A stretch of DNA of 64,000 nt from the NCBI RefSeq assembly GCF_014638095.1, contig NZ_BMFH01000001.1:1064834-1128833 (forward strand). The letters run 5' to 3'. Source of the stretch: Muriicola marianensis (lineage in GTDB: Bacteria; Bacteroidota; Bacteroidia; Flavobacteriales; Flavobacteriaceae). The notes beneath the pieces were generated by a model. The model was not told the DNA's origin. It saw nothing but the letters and a program-made list of their open reading frames with translations, and made no database searches. Positions 44,666 to 52,573 of this stretch are shown one piece after another (position 1 is the stretch's first letter; every line of letters starts with the position of its first letter). Both the position numbers and the translations under genes were made by a program.

Positions 44666-45220
44666 TTACTGGATATTGACGCTGAAGGTCACTGCCAGAT
44701 CGGTCTCACCACCGGCATCGGCCAGCCCTGAGTTTGGTTTCAGGGGTTCATGCCTGAGTGTAAAAGCGATCGTCCCACTGCTGGCAGTGGTGGTGGTCAT
44801 TGTAAATGCTGTTCCCAGTGGGTTACCATTCCCGTCAAAATTGGCATACTCCAGATTCGCGTTCAGCGAACTGCCGACGGTATAGAAGAACTGGTGCTCC
44901 TCATCTTCTTCCTCCACCTCTGTGGTGATGTCCTCTGCAGGGGTCTCTGTTTCATTGAGGAGGACGATGGTTCCATCGTAAATAGCGTTTTCCGCGAAAT
45001 CACCCGAAACAGTTACCTCGGGAGGGTTTGGACCATCGCCATCCAGATCCCTCGATTGGAGCGTAATCGTAGTGCCACCGCCCTGGGGAACAAAGGTGGC
45101 CGTAAAGGTAGTGATGATCTCTTCTTCGTTGATCGGTTCCGGAGCCGGCTCATCATCAGAGCAGGCGGTGAAGGTCAACATGCCAAAAGAAAACAGGATA
45201 AATGATTTAAAGGGTTTCAT
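44666..45220 (-). CDS. Small lipoprotein next to TonB-dependent receptor
   Basis: The 184-residue protein has a lipoprotein signal (FSFGMLTFTAC, Cys20), an acidic linker (SDDEPAPEPINEEE) and a beta-sandwich-like body with FTATFVPQGGGTTITLQSRDLDGDGPN, NAIYDGTIVLLNE and GTIAFTLRHEPLKPNSGLADAGG. DLDGDG resembles a calcium-binding loop. It lies 15 bp behind a TonB-dependent receptor gene on the same strand, so it probably helps it, for example by binding substrate on the cell surface, as SusD-like or heme-binding lipoproteins do. The fold is not identified with certainty. Confidence 0.75.
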   Translation of the reverse strand: MKPFKSFILFSFGMLTFTACSDDEPAPEPINEEEIITTFTATFVPQGGGTTITLQSRDLDGDGPNPPEVTVSGDFAENAIYDGTIVLLNETETPAEDITTEVEEEDEEHQFFYTVGSSLNANLEYANFDGNGNPLGTAFTMTTTTASSGTIAFTLRHEPLKPNSGLADAGGETDLAVTFSVNIQ

Positions 45221-45235
45221 AGCTAATAATAAAAT

Positions 45236-47638
45236 TTAATAATGAACAATAATTTGAAGTTGAATATTTCTTCCCATGCCATCAGCGAAAAACCGCTGCC
45301 TGTTCAGGTAATCCCTGAATGTTGTGTTTAGCAGGTTATTCACGATGAGCGAGGTCGTTAGTCTGCCGGAAGTCCCGAGAGAGAAGTCCAAAGAGGAACT
45401 CAATCCCACCAGGTGATAGGCCGGGGGTGGGGTATTGATCTCCAGCAGAACATCTTGTTGTTGTTCCGGGGAGAACACAGTAATATTAGGCGGAACCTCA
45501 TTTTGCCTGAGCACGAGGTCACTTATAAAAGACACCTCAAAGTCGTGCCACTCCTTTTTAAGAAAATCGACCTGATTCCTGAAACTGACCGGTGGAATAT
45601 TGATCAATGCCAGGTCCTGCGACATATCTTTACCCTTTACCAAGGACATCTGATGTTCAGTTCGCCAGTTCGTATGCCAGTTCACATATGCGGAGGCATC
45701 AAACCCTAGTAACCGGGCATTTGTCTGCCGGTAGCTCCACACAGGAAATGCCCCCCTGATCGTAAATTCTAAGCCGGTGGGTTCGAGCAGGATAAAATCA
45801 GATAGGAAATTGGCGTAAGGCTCAAGGGTAAAACCCCATTTCTGCAGGCGTCTTTCAAACGAGGCGGAAAACTTGTGAGAAGTCTCGCTTTTTATCCTCA
45901 GATCTCCCAGCTCTATCCTTGCGGCTGAATGGTGCAGCCCATCGCTAAATAGCTCGGAAGGATTGGGTGCTCTCTGAGAAAGGGCATAATTGAACCTCAG
46001 AAAGGTTGTGTTATCCCTGTTATAATGGATCCCTGAGGTCCCCGAGAAATTTTCGAAAGTGAAAACCGGGTTGGTGAGGAGTTGAGATCCGACTTCTTCA
46101 ATTATAATATCGGAAAATTCATCTTCATATCCCCTTTCCTCCCACCTTGTGGTTTGGTAATATTTTAGTGCATCAATCTTCGAGAAATCATACCTGAATC
46201 CTGCATCGAGGCTCCAATTGGCTGTCAGATTGTACTCCCCGGTAACAAAGGCGCCCAATTCCCACCTTTTATAGTCCGGTATCAACCTCCTGACACCGGT
46301 TGCCGGGTTCGGAAAGTTTTCCTGATATCTACCTACAAGTCCGGTATGCAAGTCGATTTTCTCTGCTGCATCCCATTTAAAATCCGTACTGACCGAGTGA
46401 GTGGTGAGCTCAAGATCAAGAGAAGCCTGGTCATTCAATTCCCCTCTCCTGACATCGTATTCTTTCCTGCGGTTCTGCTGGAAATCGTACTGGGCACTCC
46501 ATTTGCCCAGGCCTTGAAACCTTTTGTACGCAGAGATCTTGGCCAGATGGTGTCTTACATCCTGTCTGGGATTCTGAAGATCATAGGTAAAAGGCCGTAT
46601 AATCTGTGGTTCTCCACTGTTAATGCTGCGGATCAGGTCGTCTATATTCCCAATATGAGAGGCCCGTAAAATGGCGATCTCCGCATCGTAAAAAGAATAC
46701 CTGCCCTGAATCCCCCAGTTGAGGGTTCGTTTTCCGAATTCTAGGGAAGAGGCAGTTTCAGAAATACCCGTATTGGAAAGGATATAATCCGGAGACTCCT
46801 GGTCGCCCAGTCGTTTGAAGGAACCCTGCAATCTAATAAACCAGTCGTCCTGAAATATCTTGGTCAGATCCGTGGAAATATTTCCTCCCCTTCCATTCGA
46901 AAAACCATTGAGAACCGTTTTACCATACAAGGTGTCCTGGGCTGGCAGGTAGGCCTGCTCCATTAGAATCACTCCACCTATGGCGTCTCCCCCGTATTGC
47001 AGGGCTGAAGCTCCTTTTATGACCGTAACCGATCCGGCTGCATTCACATCCACGTTAGGGGCGTGTTCGTCACCCCATTCCATGTCCTGCATCCTCACCC
47101 CGTCATTGAGCACCAGAACCCTGCTCCCATTGAGACCATGTATGGCCGGTTTTACGATGTTCGACCCTGTATTTAAACTGGAGACACCCCTTAAACCTTT
47201 GATAGCGTCACCCAGACTGTTACCGCTGTTTTGCAATAGGGCCTCCTCGGACAGCCGATTTTCCAGACCCGAGTTAGTTTTACCCGAATAGATACTGCCA
47301 ATTACTCTTACCTCATCCAGTTCTTCCAGGTGGTGTTCCAGCAGGAAATCCTCCTTTTTGGTTTCCGGTATATTAATAGGGAAAATGAGGGTGCGGCACT
47401 CCGGGTGCATGACCTCGATCTCATAGGTTCCGGCGCAGAGATTCTCAAAGGAATACGCTCCGTTCAGGTCTGTGTAGGCATAGGTGCCCATCTTAGCGAT
47501 ATAGAGTGTAGCTCCAGCTAACGGAGTTTTGTCATGGAAATCCATGACCTTTCCGCTTAGAGTATGATTACACTCCTGGCTGCTGGCCTGGAAGCCCGTG
47601 AAAAGTGCGCAAAGCGCTATGAAGTATCTGAGATACAT
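45236..47638 (-). CDS. TonB-dependent outer-membrane receptor (carboxypeptidase-regulatory-like N-terminal domain)
   Basis: The 800-residue protein has a signal peptide (YFIALCALFTGFQASSQ), a CarboxypepD_reg-like domain of about residues 25-100 (CNHTLSGKVMDFHDKTPLAG, YTDLNGAYSFENLCAGTYEIEV), a TonB box region (LDEVRVIG), a plug domain (LQNSGNSLGDAIKGLRGVSSL, IHGLNGSRVLVLNDGVRMQDMEWGDEHAP, VTVIKGASALQYGGDAIGGVI) and a 22-stranded barrel ending at FRDYLNRQRFFADGMGRNIQLQIIVHY. The N-terminal domain typifies Bacteroidota receptors. The substrate is unknown; the neighbouring small His/Cys protein hints at a metal or metal chelate. Confidence 0.9.
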   Translation of the reverse strand: MYLRYFIALCALFTGFQASSQECNHTLSGKVMDFHDKTPLAGATLYIAKMGTYAYTDLNGAYSFENLCAGTYEIEVMHPECRTLIFPINIPETKKEDFLLEHHLEELDEVRVIGSIYSGKTNSGLENRLSEEALLQNSGNSLGDAIKGLRGVSSLNTGSNIVKPAIHGLNGSRVLVLNDGVRMQDMEWGDEHAPNVDVNAAGSVTVIKGASALQYGGDAIGGVILMEQAYLPAQDTLYGKTVLNGFSNGRGGNISTDLTKIFQDDWFIRLQGSFKRLGDQESPDYILSNTGISETASSLEFGKRTLNWGIQGRYSFYDAEIAILRASHIGNIDDLIRSINSGEPQIIRPFTYDLQNPRQDVRHHLAKISAYKRFQGLGKWSAQYDFQQNRRKEYDVRRGELNDQASLDLELTTHSVSTDFKWDAAEKIDLHTGLVGRYQENFPNPATGVRRLIPDYKRWELGAFVTGEYNLTANWSLDAGFRYDFSKIDALKYYQTTRWEERGYEDEFSDIIIEEVGSQLLTNPVFTFENFSGTSGIHYNRDNTTFLRFNYALSQRAPNPSELFSDGLHHSAARIELGDLRIKSETSHKFSASFERRLQKWGFTLEPYANFLSDFILLEPTGLEFTIRGAFPVWSYRQTNARLLGFDASAYVNWHTNWRTEHQMSLVKGKDMSQDLALINIPPVSFRNQVDFLKKEWHDFEVSFISDLVLRQNEVPPNITVFSPEQQQDVLLEINTPPPAYHLVGLSSSLDFSLGTSGRLTTSLIVNNLLNTTFRDYLNRQRFFADGMGRNIQLQIIVHY

Positions 47639-47719
47639 GGAATAACAGTGATGTATTAGGATGGGAAATAATCCTTTGTCAAAGGAAAAGAACCCATTTT
47701 TATAAGGTGGGTCCAGGGG

Positions 47720-48031
47720 TCATCCAATTGCAGGAGGAGGCCTGCCAAATAAGGTCGGATCTACCCTGTCTGTCTCCTTAGTCGAGACAAGGGCCTGAGA
47801 GATGTCACTGTGAGTTCCGCTCCACAAGACCGGTATCGCGGTGGAGAAGGTAACCTGATCAAAGGAAGTGGATTCGTGTAAGAGGGAAAAGGCGCAAAGT
47901 TCACATTTCACTCGATCGTCATCCTGTGCGTGAGTCAGGGGATGGTAATCAAGAGATTTGATTCCCAGGAAAATACCTAGGAGTAAAAGGGCGATTACCG
48001 ATGTAAACCTTTTCACCTGCATAGTGCTCAA
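47720..48031 (-). CDS. Small secreted or membrane-anchored protein with His/Cys cluster (103 residues)
   Basis: One hydrophobic segment (VIALLLLGIFLGIKSL) is followed by HPLTHAQDDDRVKCELCAF, which puts two His and a CxxC pair close together. Such a cluster can bind a metal such as zinc or copper. The C-terminal half shows no motif. The gene lies 81 bp upstream of a TonB-dependent receptor gene on the same strand, a common arrangement in flavobacteria, so it may take part in metal uptake or sensing. Whether it is cleaved or remains anchored cannot be told. Function unknown. Confidence 0.7.
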   Translation of the reverse strand: MSTMQVKRFTSVIALLLLGIFLGIKSLDYHPLTHAQDDDRVKCELCAFSLLHESTSFDQVTFSTAIPVLWSGTHSDISQALVSTKETDRVDPTLFGRPPPAIG

Positions 48032-48335
48032 AAATAGATAATGAAACGCTTTTATCTGTTAATGAAGTGCTAATTTTCCGTTCAAACTCTTCGAAATATA
48101 GTGTCTGTTACAGAAACTTTCTCCTGATTTCCAGCGATGTACAAAATCGAATTCGAAATTACCTGGGAATTGCAGGGAGAAAGGCGAACTTGTATATGGG
48201 GAGGAGGCGTACGCCCCAAATGGCAGTATTTAATGGAAAATAATTAAAAGTCTGGCCGTGATCAGAGACAGACGCATTCTGTGGACTTCATTATACTCAG
48301 CTAACTTCTAACGCTCCGCAGTATTACCTCCACCT

Positions 48336-48366
48336 GATCCCGACAACTATCGGGACTATCGGGATC
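48336..48366. repeat. Overlapping inverted repeats (GATCCCGA / TCGGGATC)
   Basis: GATCCCGA (48336-48343) and TCGGGATC (48359-48366) are perfect inverted copies. A second, inner pair TCCCGA (48338-48343) / TCGGGA (48350-48355) shares the left arm, so two hairpins compete. The right arm runs into the first 69-bp repeat. Confidence 0.75.
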
Positions 48367-48535
48367 GGTGTTCCTCAACGCTCCCCTCCAGAGGAGGGCA
48401 GGCGCGTTGAAAATGGGATTAGCTCACTGTCGATCGGTGATCCTCAACGCTCCCCTCCAAAGGCGAGCAGGCGCATTGAAAACGGGATTACCTCACTGTC
48501 GATCGGTGATCCTCAACGCTCCGCGTTGAAAATGG
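48363..48535. repeat. 69-bp palindromic direct repeats, two full and one shortened copy
   Basis: Copies begin with GATCGGTG at 48363, 48432 and 48501. The first two are 69 bp each (CCTCAACGCTCCCCTCCA, a short GC-rich part, then the AAAA..GGGATTA..CTCACTGTC end). The third keeps only CAACGC TCC GCGTTG, a short palindrome, having lost the inner part. In copy one CAACGC (48376-48381) pairs with GCGTTG (48404-48409) and CCCTCC pairs with GGAGGG inside it. The pairing is partly lost in copy two. It resembles a REP-like or miniature element rather than a coding repeat. Confidence 0.8.
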
Positions 48536-48542
48536 TCCAAAC

Positions 48543-48580
48543 AAAAAAACGCTCAAGCGAGCTTGGCGTTTTTTATTATT
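48543..48580 (-). terminator. Terminator of tRNA-Arg
   Basis: AACGCTCAAGC (48548-48558) pairs with GCTTGGCGTT (48561-48570) with one bulge; on the minus strand the stem ends in a T run (RC of AAAAAAA). Confidence 0.7.
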
Positions 48581-48594
48581 GGACCCTTTATTCG

Positions 48595-48668
48595 TGACCG
48601 CGGGAGGATTCGAACCCCCAACCCTCAGAGCCGAAATCTGATATTCTATCCAGTTGAACTACGCGGCC
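48595..48668 (-). tRNA. tRNA-Arg (anticodon TCG)
   Basis: Read on the minus strand, the 74-nt cloverleaf has an acceptor stem GGCCGCG paired with CGCGGTC, a D-arm GTTC/GAAT, an anticodon stem TCAGA/TCTGA with loop TTTCGGC (anticodon TCG, Arg codon CGA and wobble), and a T-arm GGGGG-TTCGAAT-CCTCC. CCA is not encoded. A promoter of the TTTG-N17-TACCTTTG type lies just upstream and a terminator downstream. Confidence 0.95.
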
Positions 48669-48692
48669 GTAACTATCTGTTCAATGCGAGCG

Positions 48693-48721
48693 CAAAGGTA
48701 CACAAAAAGATATTTCCCAAA
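48693..48721 (-). promoter_or_regulatory. Promoter of tRNA-Arg (TTTG-N17-TACCTTTG, minus strand)
   Basis: On the plus strand CAAAGGTA (48693-48700) and CAAA (48718-48721) are 17 bp apart, that is TTTG-N17-TACCTTTG on the minus strand. The box ends 24 bp before the tRNA. Confidence 0.75.
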
Positions 48722-48731
48722 AGAATAAAAA

Positions 48732-49181
48732 CTACGTGAGGTGTTTGCGGACGATATTGGAAATGGTCTTCCCATCTGCCTGTCCTGCCAATTTTTTCGT
48801 AACAGCACCCATCACCTTTCCCATATCTTTCATTCCCTCAGCACCTAGTTGTTGGATGGTTTCACTTACAACTTTCTCAATCTCTGACTCATCGAGCTGT
48901 TCGGGCAGGAATTTTTCGATGACCACCACCTGAGATAACTCGTCTGCGGCCAGATCTTCCCTTCCCTGCTCTTTATATATAGCCGCACTGTCTTTGCGCT
49001 GTTTTACCAGTCGCTGAACTATTTTTATCTCCTCCTCCTCAGAGATACCGGTACCCGCACCTTTCTCGGTCTGGGCAAGCAGCAAAGCCGATTTGATAGC
49101 CCTCAGGGACTCCAGGGCTACGGAATCCTTGGCTTTCATAGCTGATTTCATCTCCTGCATAACCTTTTCCTGTAAGCTCAT
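48732..49181 (-). CDS. GatB/YqeY domain protein
   Basis: The 149-residue protein is the stand-alone YqeY domain, the helical part also found at the C-terminus of GatB of the Glu-tRNA(Gln) amidotransferase. Motifs are SLQEKVMQEMKSAMKAKDSVALESLRAIKSALL, EEEIKIVQRLVKQRKDSA and GMKDMGKVMGAVTKKLAGQADGKTISNIVRKHL. It is thought to bind tRNA or act as a regulatory partner; function is not established. The end of the ftsZ terminator lies within 50 bp upstream, so it has its own promoter, possibly the TAACTTCG near 49203 on the minus strand. Confidence 0.93.
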   Translation of the reverse strand: MSLQEKVMQEMKSAMKAKDSVALESLRAIKSALLLAQTEKGAGTGISEEEEIKIVQRLVKQRKDSAAIYKEQGREDLAADELSQVVVIEKFLPEQLDESEIEKVVSETIQQLGAEGMKDMGKVMGAVTKKLAGQADGKTISNIVRKHLT

Positions 49182-49215
49182 TGATTCGATTTTTATGTCC
49201 TGCGAAGTTAAAAAA

Positions 49216-49250
49216 ATAAACCCGAAAGGACTGGCATCTTTTCGGGTTTT
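49216..49250 (-). terminator. Rho-independent terminator of ftsZ
   Basis: On the minus strand AAAACCCGAAAA pairs with TTTCGGGTTT across a loop and a T run follows (RC of AAAAAATAAA). Confidence 0.8.
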
Positions 49251-49281
49251 GGCTAGGTTACTAAACCGAACAAAAAACTAA

Positions 49282-51210
49282 CTAATCTACATTATCGTGT
49301 AAAAATGAATTGTTGGAACGCAATTGCATTTCGTCATTGCTGTCCTCGCCAAGGGTAGTACGTGATACCTTACCCTCCTTAGGGCTGTCACTCAAATTAA
49401 CTCCCTGTCTTTTATAGGCAGGTTCCTTTTCAATCTCTTCGATATGACTCAGGCTATTCTGGAATTTATAATTAAAATCCTTGAGCTTCCGTCTCCTCTC
49501 ATCGGCCCTGGCCTTTAACAGTTCTTCAATGGGTGAATTCATAGGGTCGATCTCACCTTTCTGCTCATCCTTATTGGACTGTTCGTAGGCACTTACGGTC
49601 TTGTGCTCAAAGACTAGTTCATCCTCCACGATCTTGGGATCGAAATCCTCTGCCTTGGAACGGGCACCGGTAAGCTTTGATTCCAGTTCCATATAATCAT
49701 CGAGGCTGTACCGTTTCTCCCCGTCCTTGTTGTATTCAAGGACCGGTATTACCTCAATATGCTCGTTGACATCAATTTCACTGATATCTTCATCCAGTGA
49801 AAAGGTGATCACGTGCTCCTTTTCGTCCTCTTCCTCTTCGCTCTCGTCTGAGAGAGGTAGATCAAAACTCAAGGTAATTTGCTCTTTTTTCTCTTCTTTA
49901 GGAGCGACGGTGACCGGATCTACAACCTCCATATCAAATAAGGCGTGTTTAGAATCGATGATCACAAAGCTATCCTCATCAATATCTTTGGCTACTACCT
50001 CATCATAGAAGACGTTGAAATTGCGAATAAAATTGGTGGTTGGCACCAGGTCCATGTCATTTTCAACCTCCAGTACATGCTTTATAACAGTATCCTTTTC
50101 TTCAACTTCCATCTTGACCTCAGTGAACTCTACCGGATGGTCAGACAAATTTTGCTCGGCCTTTTGTTCATCCTCCAATGTATGGATGATCTTTTTGGAT
50201 TCTGTGTTGACAATCTCATCCTGCTGGTCTACATTGAAGCCTGTGGCAATGACGGTTACTGCAATAGCATCTCCCAGTGCTTCATCTTCCCCGACACCCA
50301 TGATAATGTTGGCTCCATGTCCGGCTTCAGCCTGAATATGGTCATTGATCTCACCGATTTCGTCGATGGTGATCTCTTTGGTCCCGGATACGATGAGCAA
50401 CAGAACGTTCTTGGCCCCTGTGATCTTGTTGTCGTTGAGCAATGGAGAATCAAGTGCCCTCATGATCGCCTCTGTGGCCCGCGCAGAACCCGAAGCCATG
50501 GCCGATCCCATAATAGCCGTACCACTATTGGAAAGTACCGTTTTGGCATCACGCAGGTCGATATTCTGTGTATAGTGATGGGTGATCACCTCTGCGATTC
50601 CCCTGGCCGCAGTAGCGAGTACCTCATCCGCCTTGGCGAAACCGGCTTTAAAACCGAGATTACCATAGACTTCTCTGAGCTTATTGTTATTGATGATGAT
50701 CAGGGAATCTACGTGTTCCCTGAGCCGCTCAATACCTTTCTGAGCTTGCTGACATCTCATTTTCCCCTCGAACTGGAAGGGCATGGTCACGATCCCCACC
50801 GTAAGGACGTCCATCGCCTTTGCCTGCTTTGCAATTATAGGAGCTGCACCGGTACCGGTACCCCCACCCATACCTGCAGTGATAAAGATCATTTTTGTGG
50901 TCGTATCAAGCATACGCTTGATATCCTCCATGCTCTCCACGGCCGCCTGCTCCCCTACTTCAGGATTAGCGCCAGCTCCCAACCCTTCGGTCAGGGAAAC
51001 GCCCAACTGGATCTTATTGGGAACAGGGCTGTTTTGCAGTGCCTGGGAATCTGTGTTGCAGATCACGAAATCCACACCATTGATCCCGGCCTGGAACATG
51101 TAATTTATTGCATTGCTACCTCCTCCACCGACGCCGATCACTTTAATGACATTGCTTTGATTCTTGGGGAGGTCAAAGGAAATATTTTCAAATTCGGTGT
51201 TCTTGCTCAT
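49282..51210 (-). CDS. ftsZ: Cell division protein FtsZ with long acidic C-terminal extension
   Basis: FtsZ (642 residues) is the tubulin-like GTPase that forms the division ring. The GTPase core is in the first 320 or so residues: VIKVIGVGGGGSNAIN, VICNTDSQALQNS, ITAGMGGGTGTGAAPII and NNNKLREVYGNLGFKAGFAKADEVL. The remainder is a 300-residue tail, much longer than the 60-residue linker of E. coli, rich in Glu and Asp and ending with NNSFLHDNVD, which occupies the place of the conserved C-terminal peptide that binds FtsA. Long FtsZ tails occur in Bacteroidota. It is the last gene of the dcw cluster and ends in a terminator. Confidence 0.97.
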   Translation of the reverse strand: MSKNTEFENISFDLPKNQSNVIKVIGVGGGGSNAINYMFQAGINGVDFVICNTDSQALQNSPVPNKIQLGVSLTEGLGAGANPEVGEQAAVESMEDIKRMLDTTTKMIFITAGMGGGTGTGAAPIIAKQAKAMDVLTVGIVTMPFQFEGKMRCQQAQKGIERLREHVDSLIIINNNKLREVYGNLGFKAGFAKADEVLATAARGIAEVITHHYTQNIDLRDAKTVLSNSGTAIMGSAMASGSARATEAIMRALDSPLLNDNKITGAKNVLLLIVSGTKEITIDEIGEINDHIQAEAGHGANIIMGVGEDEALGDAIAVTVIATGFNVDQQDEIVNTESKKIIHTLEDEQKAEQNLSDHPVEFTEVKMEVEEKDTVIKHVLEVENDMDLVPTTNFIRNFNVFYDEVVAKDIDEDSFVIIDSKHALFDMEVVDPVTVAPKEEKKEQITLSFDLPLSDESEEEEDEKEHVITFSLDEDISEIDVNEHIEVIPVLEYNKDGEKRYSLDDYMELESKLTGARSKAEDFDPKIVEDELVFEHKTVSAYEQSNKDEQKGEIDPMNSPIEELLKARADERRRKLKDFNYKFQNSLSHIEEIEKEPAYKRQGVNLSDSPKEGKVSRTTLGEDSNDEMQLRSNNSFLHDNVD

Positions 51211-51246
51211 GTTGATCTTATTAGGGGTTTTTATGATTTGCTTTAT

Positions 51247-52569
51247 TTATTCCGCGTTGTCTAAGAAATCCTTCAGTTTCTCAGACCATCGGTCGAAGAC
51301 AGATTTACGCTCTTTCTTTTTTAGGGCCGTGGATGCGGTCTCCTCATGTCCCTGAAGTACCATTTCCTTTTCCTTTTCTGCTTCCAGGGTCTTCAATCTG
51401 CGCTTGTCCTTGTTCTCCACCGCATTCATGAGCAAACCTACAGCCGTAGCATAAAGCGGACTTGCGATTTCGGCGTCCGAATCCCCGGCGAGGTGCTCAT
51501 TGGGATATCCGATCCTGGTATCCATGCCGGTGATGTATTCCACGAGTTGTTTGAGGTGCTTTAACTGGCTTCCGCCGCCTGTGAGTACAATCCCAGCGAT
51601 CAGTTTCTTTTTCTGTTCCTCATGTCCGTAATTCTTTATCTCCACATATACCTGCTCGATGATCTCAACCACCCTTGCATGAATGATCTTGGACAGGTTT
51701 TTAAGGGTGATTTCTTTGGGTTCCCTGCCCCTCAGTCCCGGAATGGAAACAATCTCATTGTCTTTGTTCTCTCCGGGCCAGGCCGATCCGAACTTTATCT
51801 TCAGCAATTCTGCCTGTTTTTCGATGATGGAGCAGCCTTCCTTGATATCCTCTGTGATCACGTTTCCTCCAAAAGGGATGACTGCAGTATGCCTGATGAT
51901 CCCATCCTTGAAGATCGCCAGGTCTGTGGTACCACCCCCTATATCGATCAGGGCCACACCGGCCTCCTTCTCTTCCTGGCTCAATACAGCCTCTGAAGAA
52001 GCCAAAGGTTCGAGTGTTATGTTATACAGATCCAGGCCTGCGCTCTTAATACACCTACCTATATTCTTGATAGAGGAAACCTGTCCTACCACCACGTGAA
52101 AATTGGCTTCGAGTCGGCCTCCGTACATCCCGATAGGTTGTTTGATCTCAGCCTGCCCGTCTACCTTGTATTCCTGTGGCAACACGTGGATGATCTCCTC
52201 TCCCGGTAACATGACCAGCTTGTACACCTGGTTGCAAAGCTTGTCCAGATCGTCCTCATTGATCACTTCTTCAGAATTGGCACGGGTGATGTAATCGCTG
52301 TGCTGAAGGCTACGGATATGCTGTCCGGCAATCCCGACAACCACGGAACCGATCTTCAGGCCTGAATTGGCTTCCGCCTGTTCCACGGCCTGCTGTATTG
52401 ATTTTATGGTCTGGGTGATGTTGTTTACAACCCCGCGATGAACCCCGAGGCTTTTAGACCGGCCAATGCCCAGCACTTCAATCTTGCCATATTCGTTTTC
52501 CTTGCCGATGATCGCCACTATCTTAGTGGTTCCAATATCGAGGCCAACTGAGTAATTTACCTGATCCAT
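51247..52569 (-). CDS. ftsA: Cell division protein FtsA
   Basis: FtsA (440 residues) is an actin-like ATPase that ties FtsZ to the membrane. The ATG at 52569 (MDQVNYSVGLDIGTTKIVAI) is the usual start; frame upstream overlaps ftsQ. Motifs are VGLDIGTTKIVAIIG (phosphate 1), GVALIDIGGGTTDLAIF (phosphate 2) and IVLTGGGSQL (adenosine). The C-terminal SVFDRWSEKLKDFLDNAE is the amphipathic membrane-binding helix. It lies 4 bp behind ftsQ and 36 bp before ftsZ. Confidence 0.96.
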   Translation of the reverse strand: MDQVNYSVGLDIGTTKIVAIIGKENEYGKIEVLGIGRSKSLGVHRGVVNNITQTIKSIQQAVEQAEANSGLKIGSVVVGIAGQHIRSLQHSDYITRANSEEVINEDDLDKLCNQVYKLVMLPGEEIIHVLPQEYKVDGQAEIKQPIGMYGGRLEANFHVVVGQVSSIKNIGRCIKSAGLDLYNITLEPLASSEAVLSQEEKEAGVALIDIGGGTTDLAIFKDGIIRHTAVIPFGGNVITEDIKEGCSIIEKQAELLKIKFGSAWPGENKDNEIVSIPGLRGREPKEITLKNLSKIIHARVVEIIEQVYVEIKNYGHEEQKKKLIAGIVLTGGGSQLKHLKQLVEYITGMDTRIGYPNEHLAGDSDAEIASPLYATAVGLLMNAVENKDKRRLKTLEAEKEKEMVLQGHEETASTALKKKERKSVFDRWSEKLKDFLDNAE

Positions 52570-52573
52570 AATC

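Larger units (their letters stand above)
48032..48594. other. 563-bp stretch with no well-supported gene: repeats and hairpins
   Basis: No convincing gene. Bases 48032-48120 form the upstream side of the His/Cys gene, where I see no clear promoter box. A 36-codon frame (48137-48247, MYKIEFEITWELQGERRTC and on) looks partly protein-like but has no support. From 48300 on lie a short inverted repeat, 69-bp direct repeats with internal palindromes, and the tRNA terminator. Confidence 0.6.

Noticed and set aside
48032-48320. Cobalamin or other riboswitch upstream of the TonB receptor set
   Set aside because: No conserved core such as a B12-box could be found on the minus strand, and the small gene at 47720 stands between.
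48363-48535. CRISPR array beside tRNA-Arg
   Set aside because: Only two full copies, no spacers between them, and no cas genes; the units adjoin directly.
49945-51264. Open frame of about 440 codons on the plus strand opposite ftsZ
   Set aside because: It is antisense to a well-conserved gene, and its translation has no recognisable domain; GC-skewed third positions of ftsZ explain the lack of stops.
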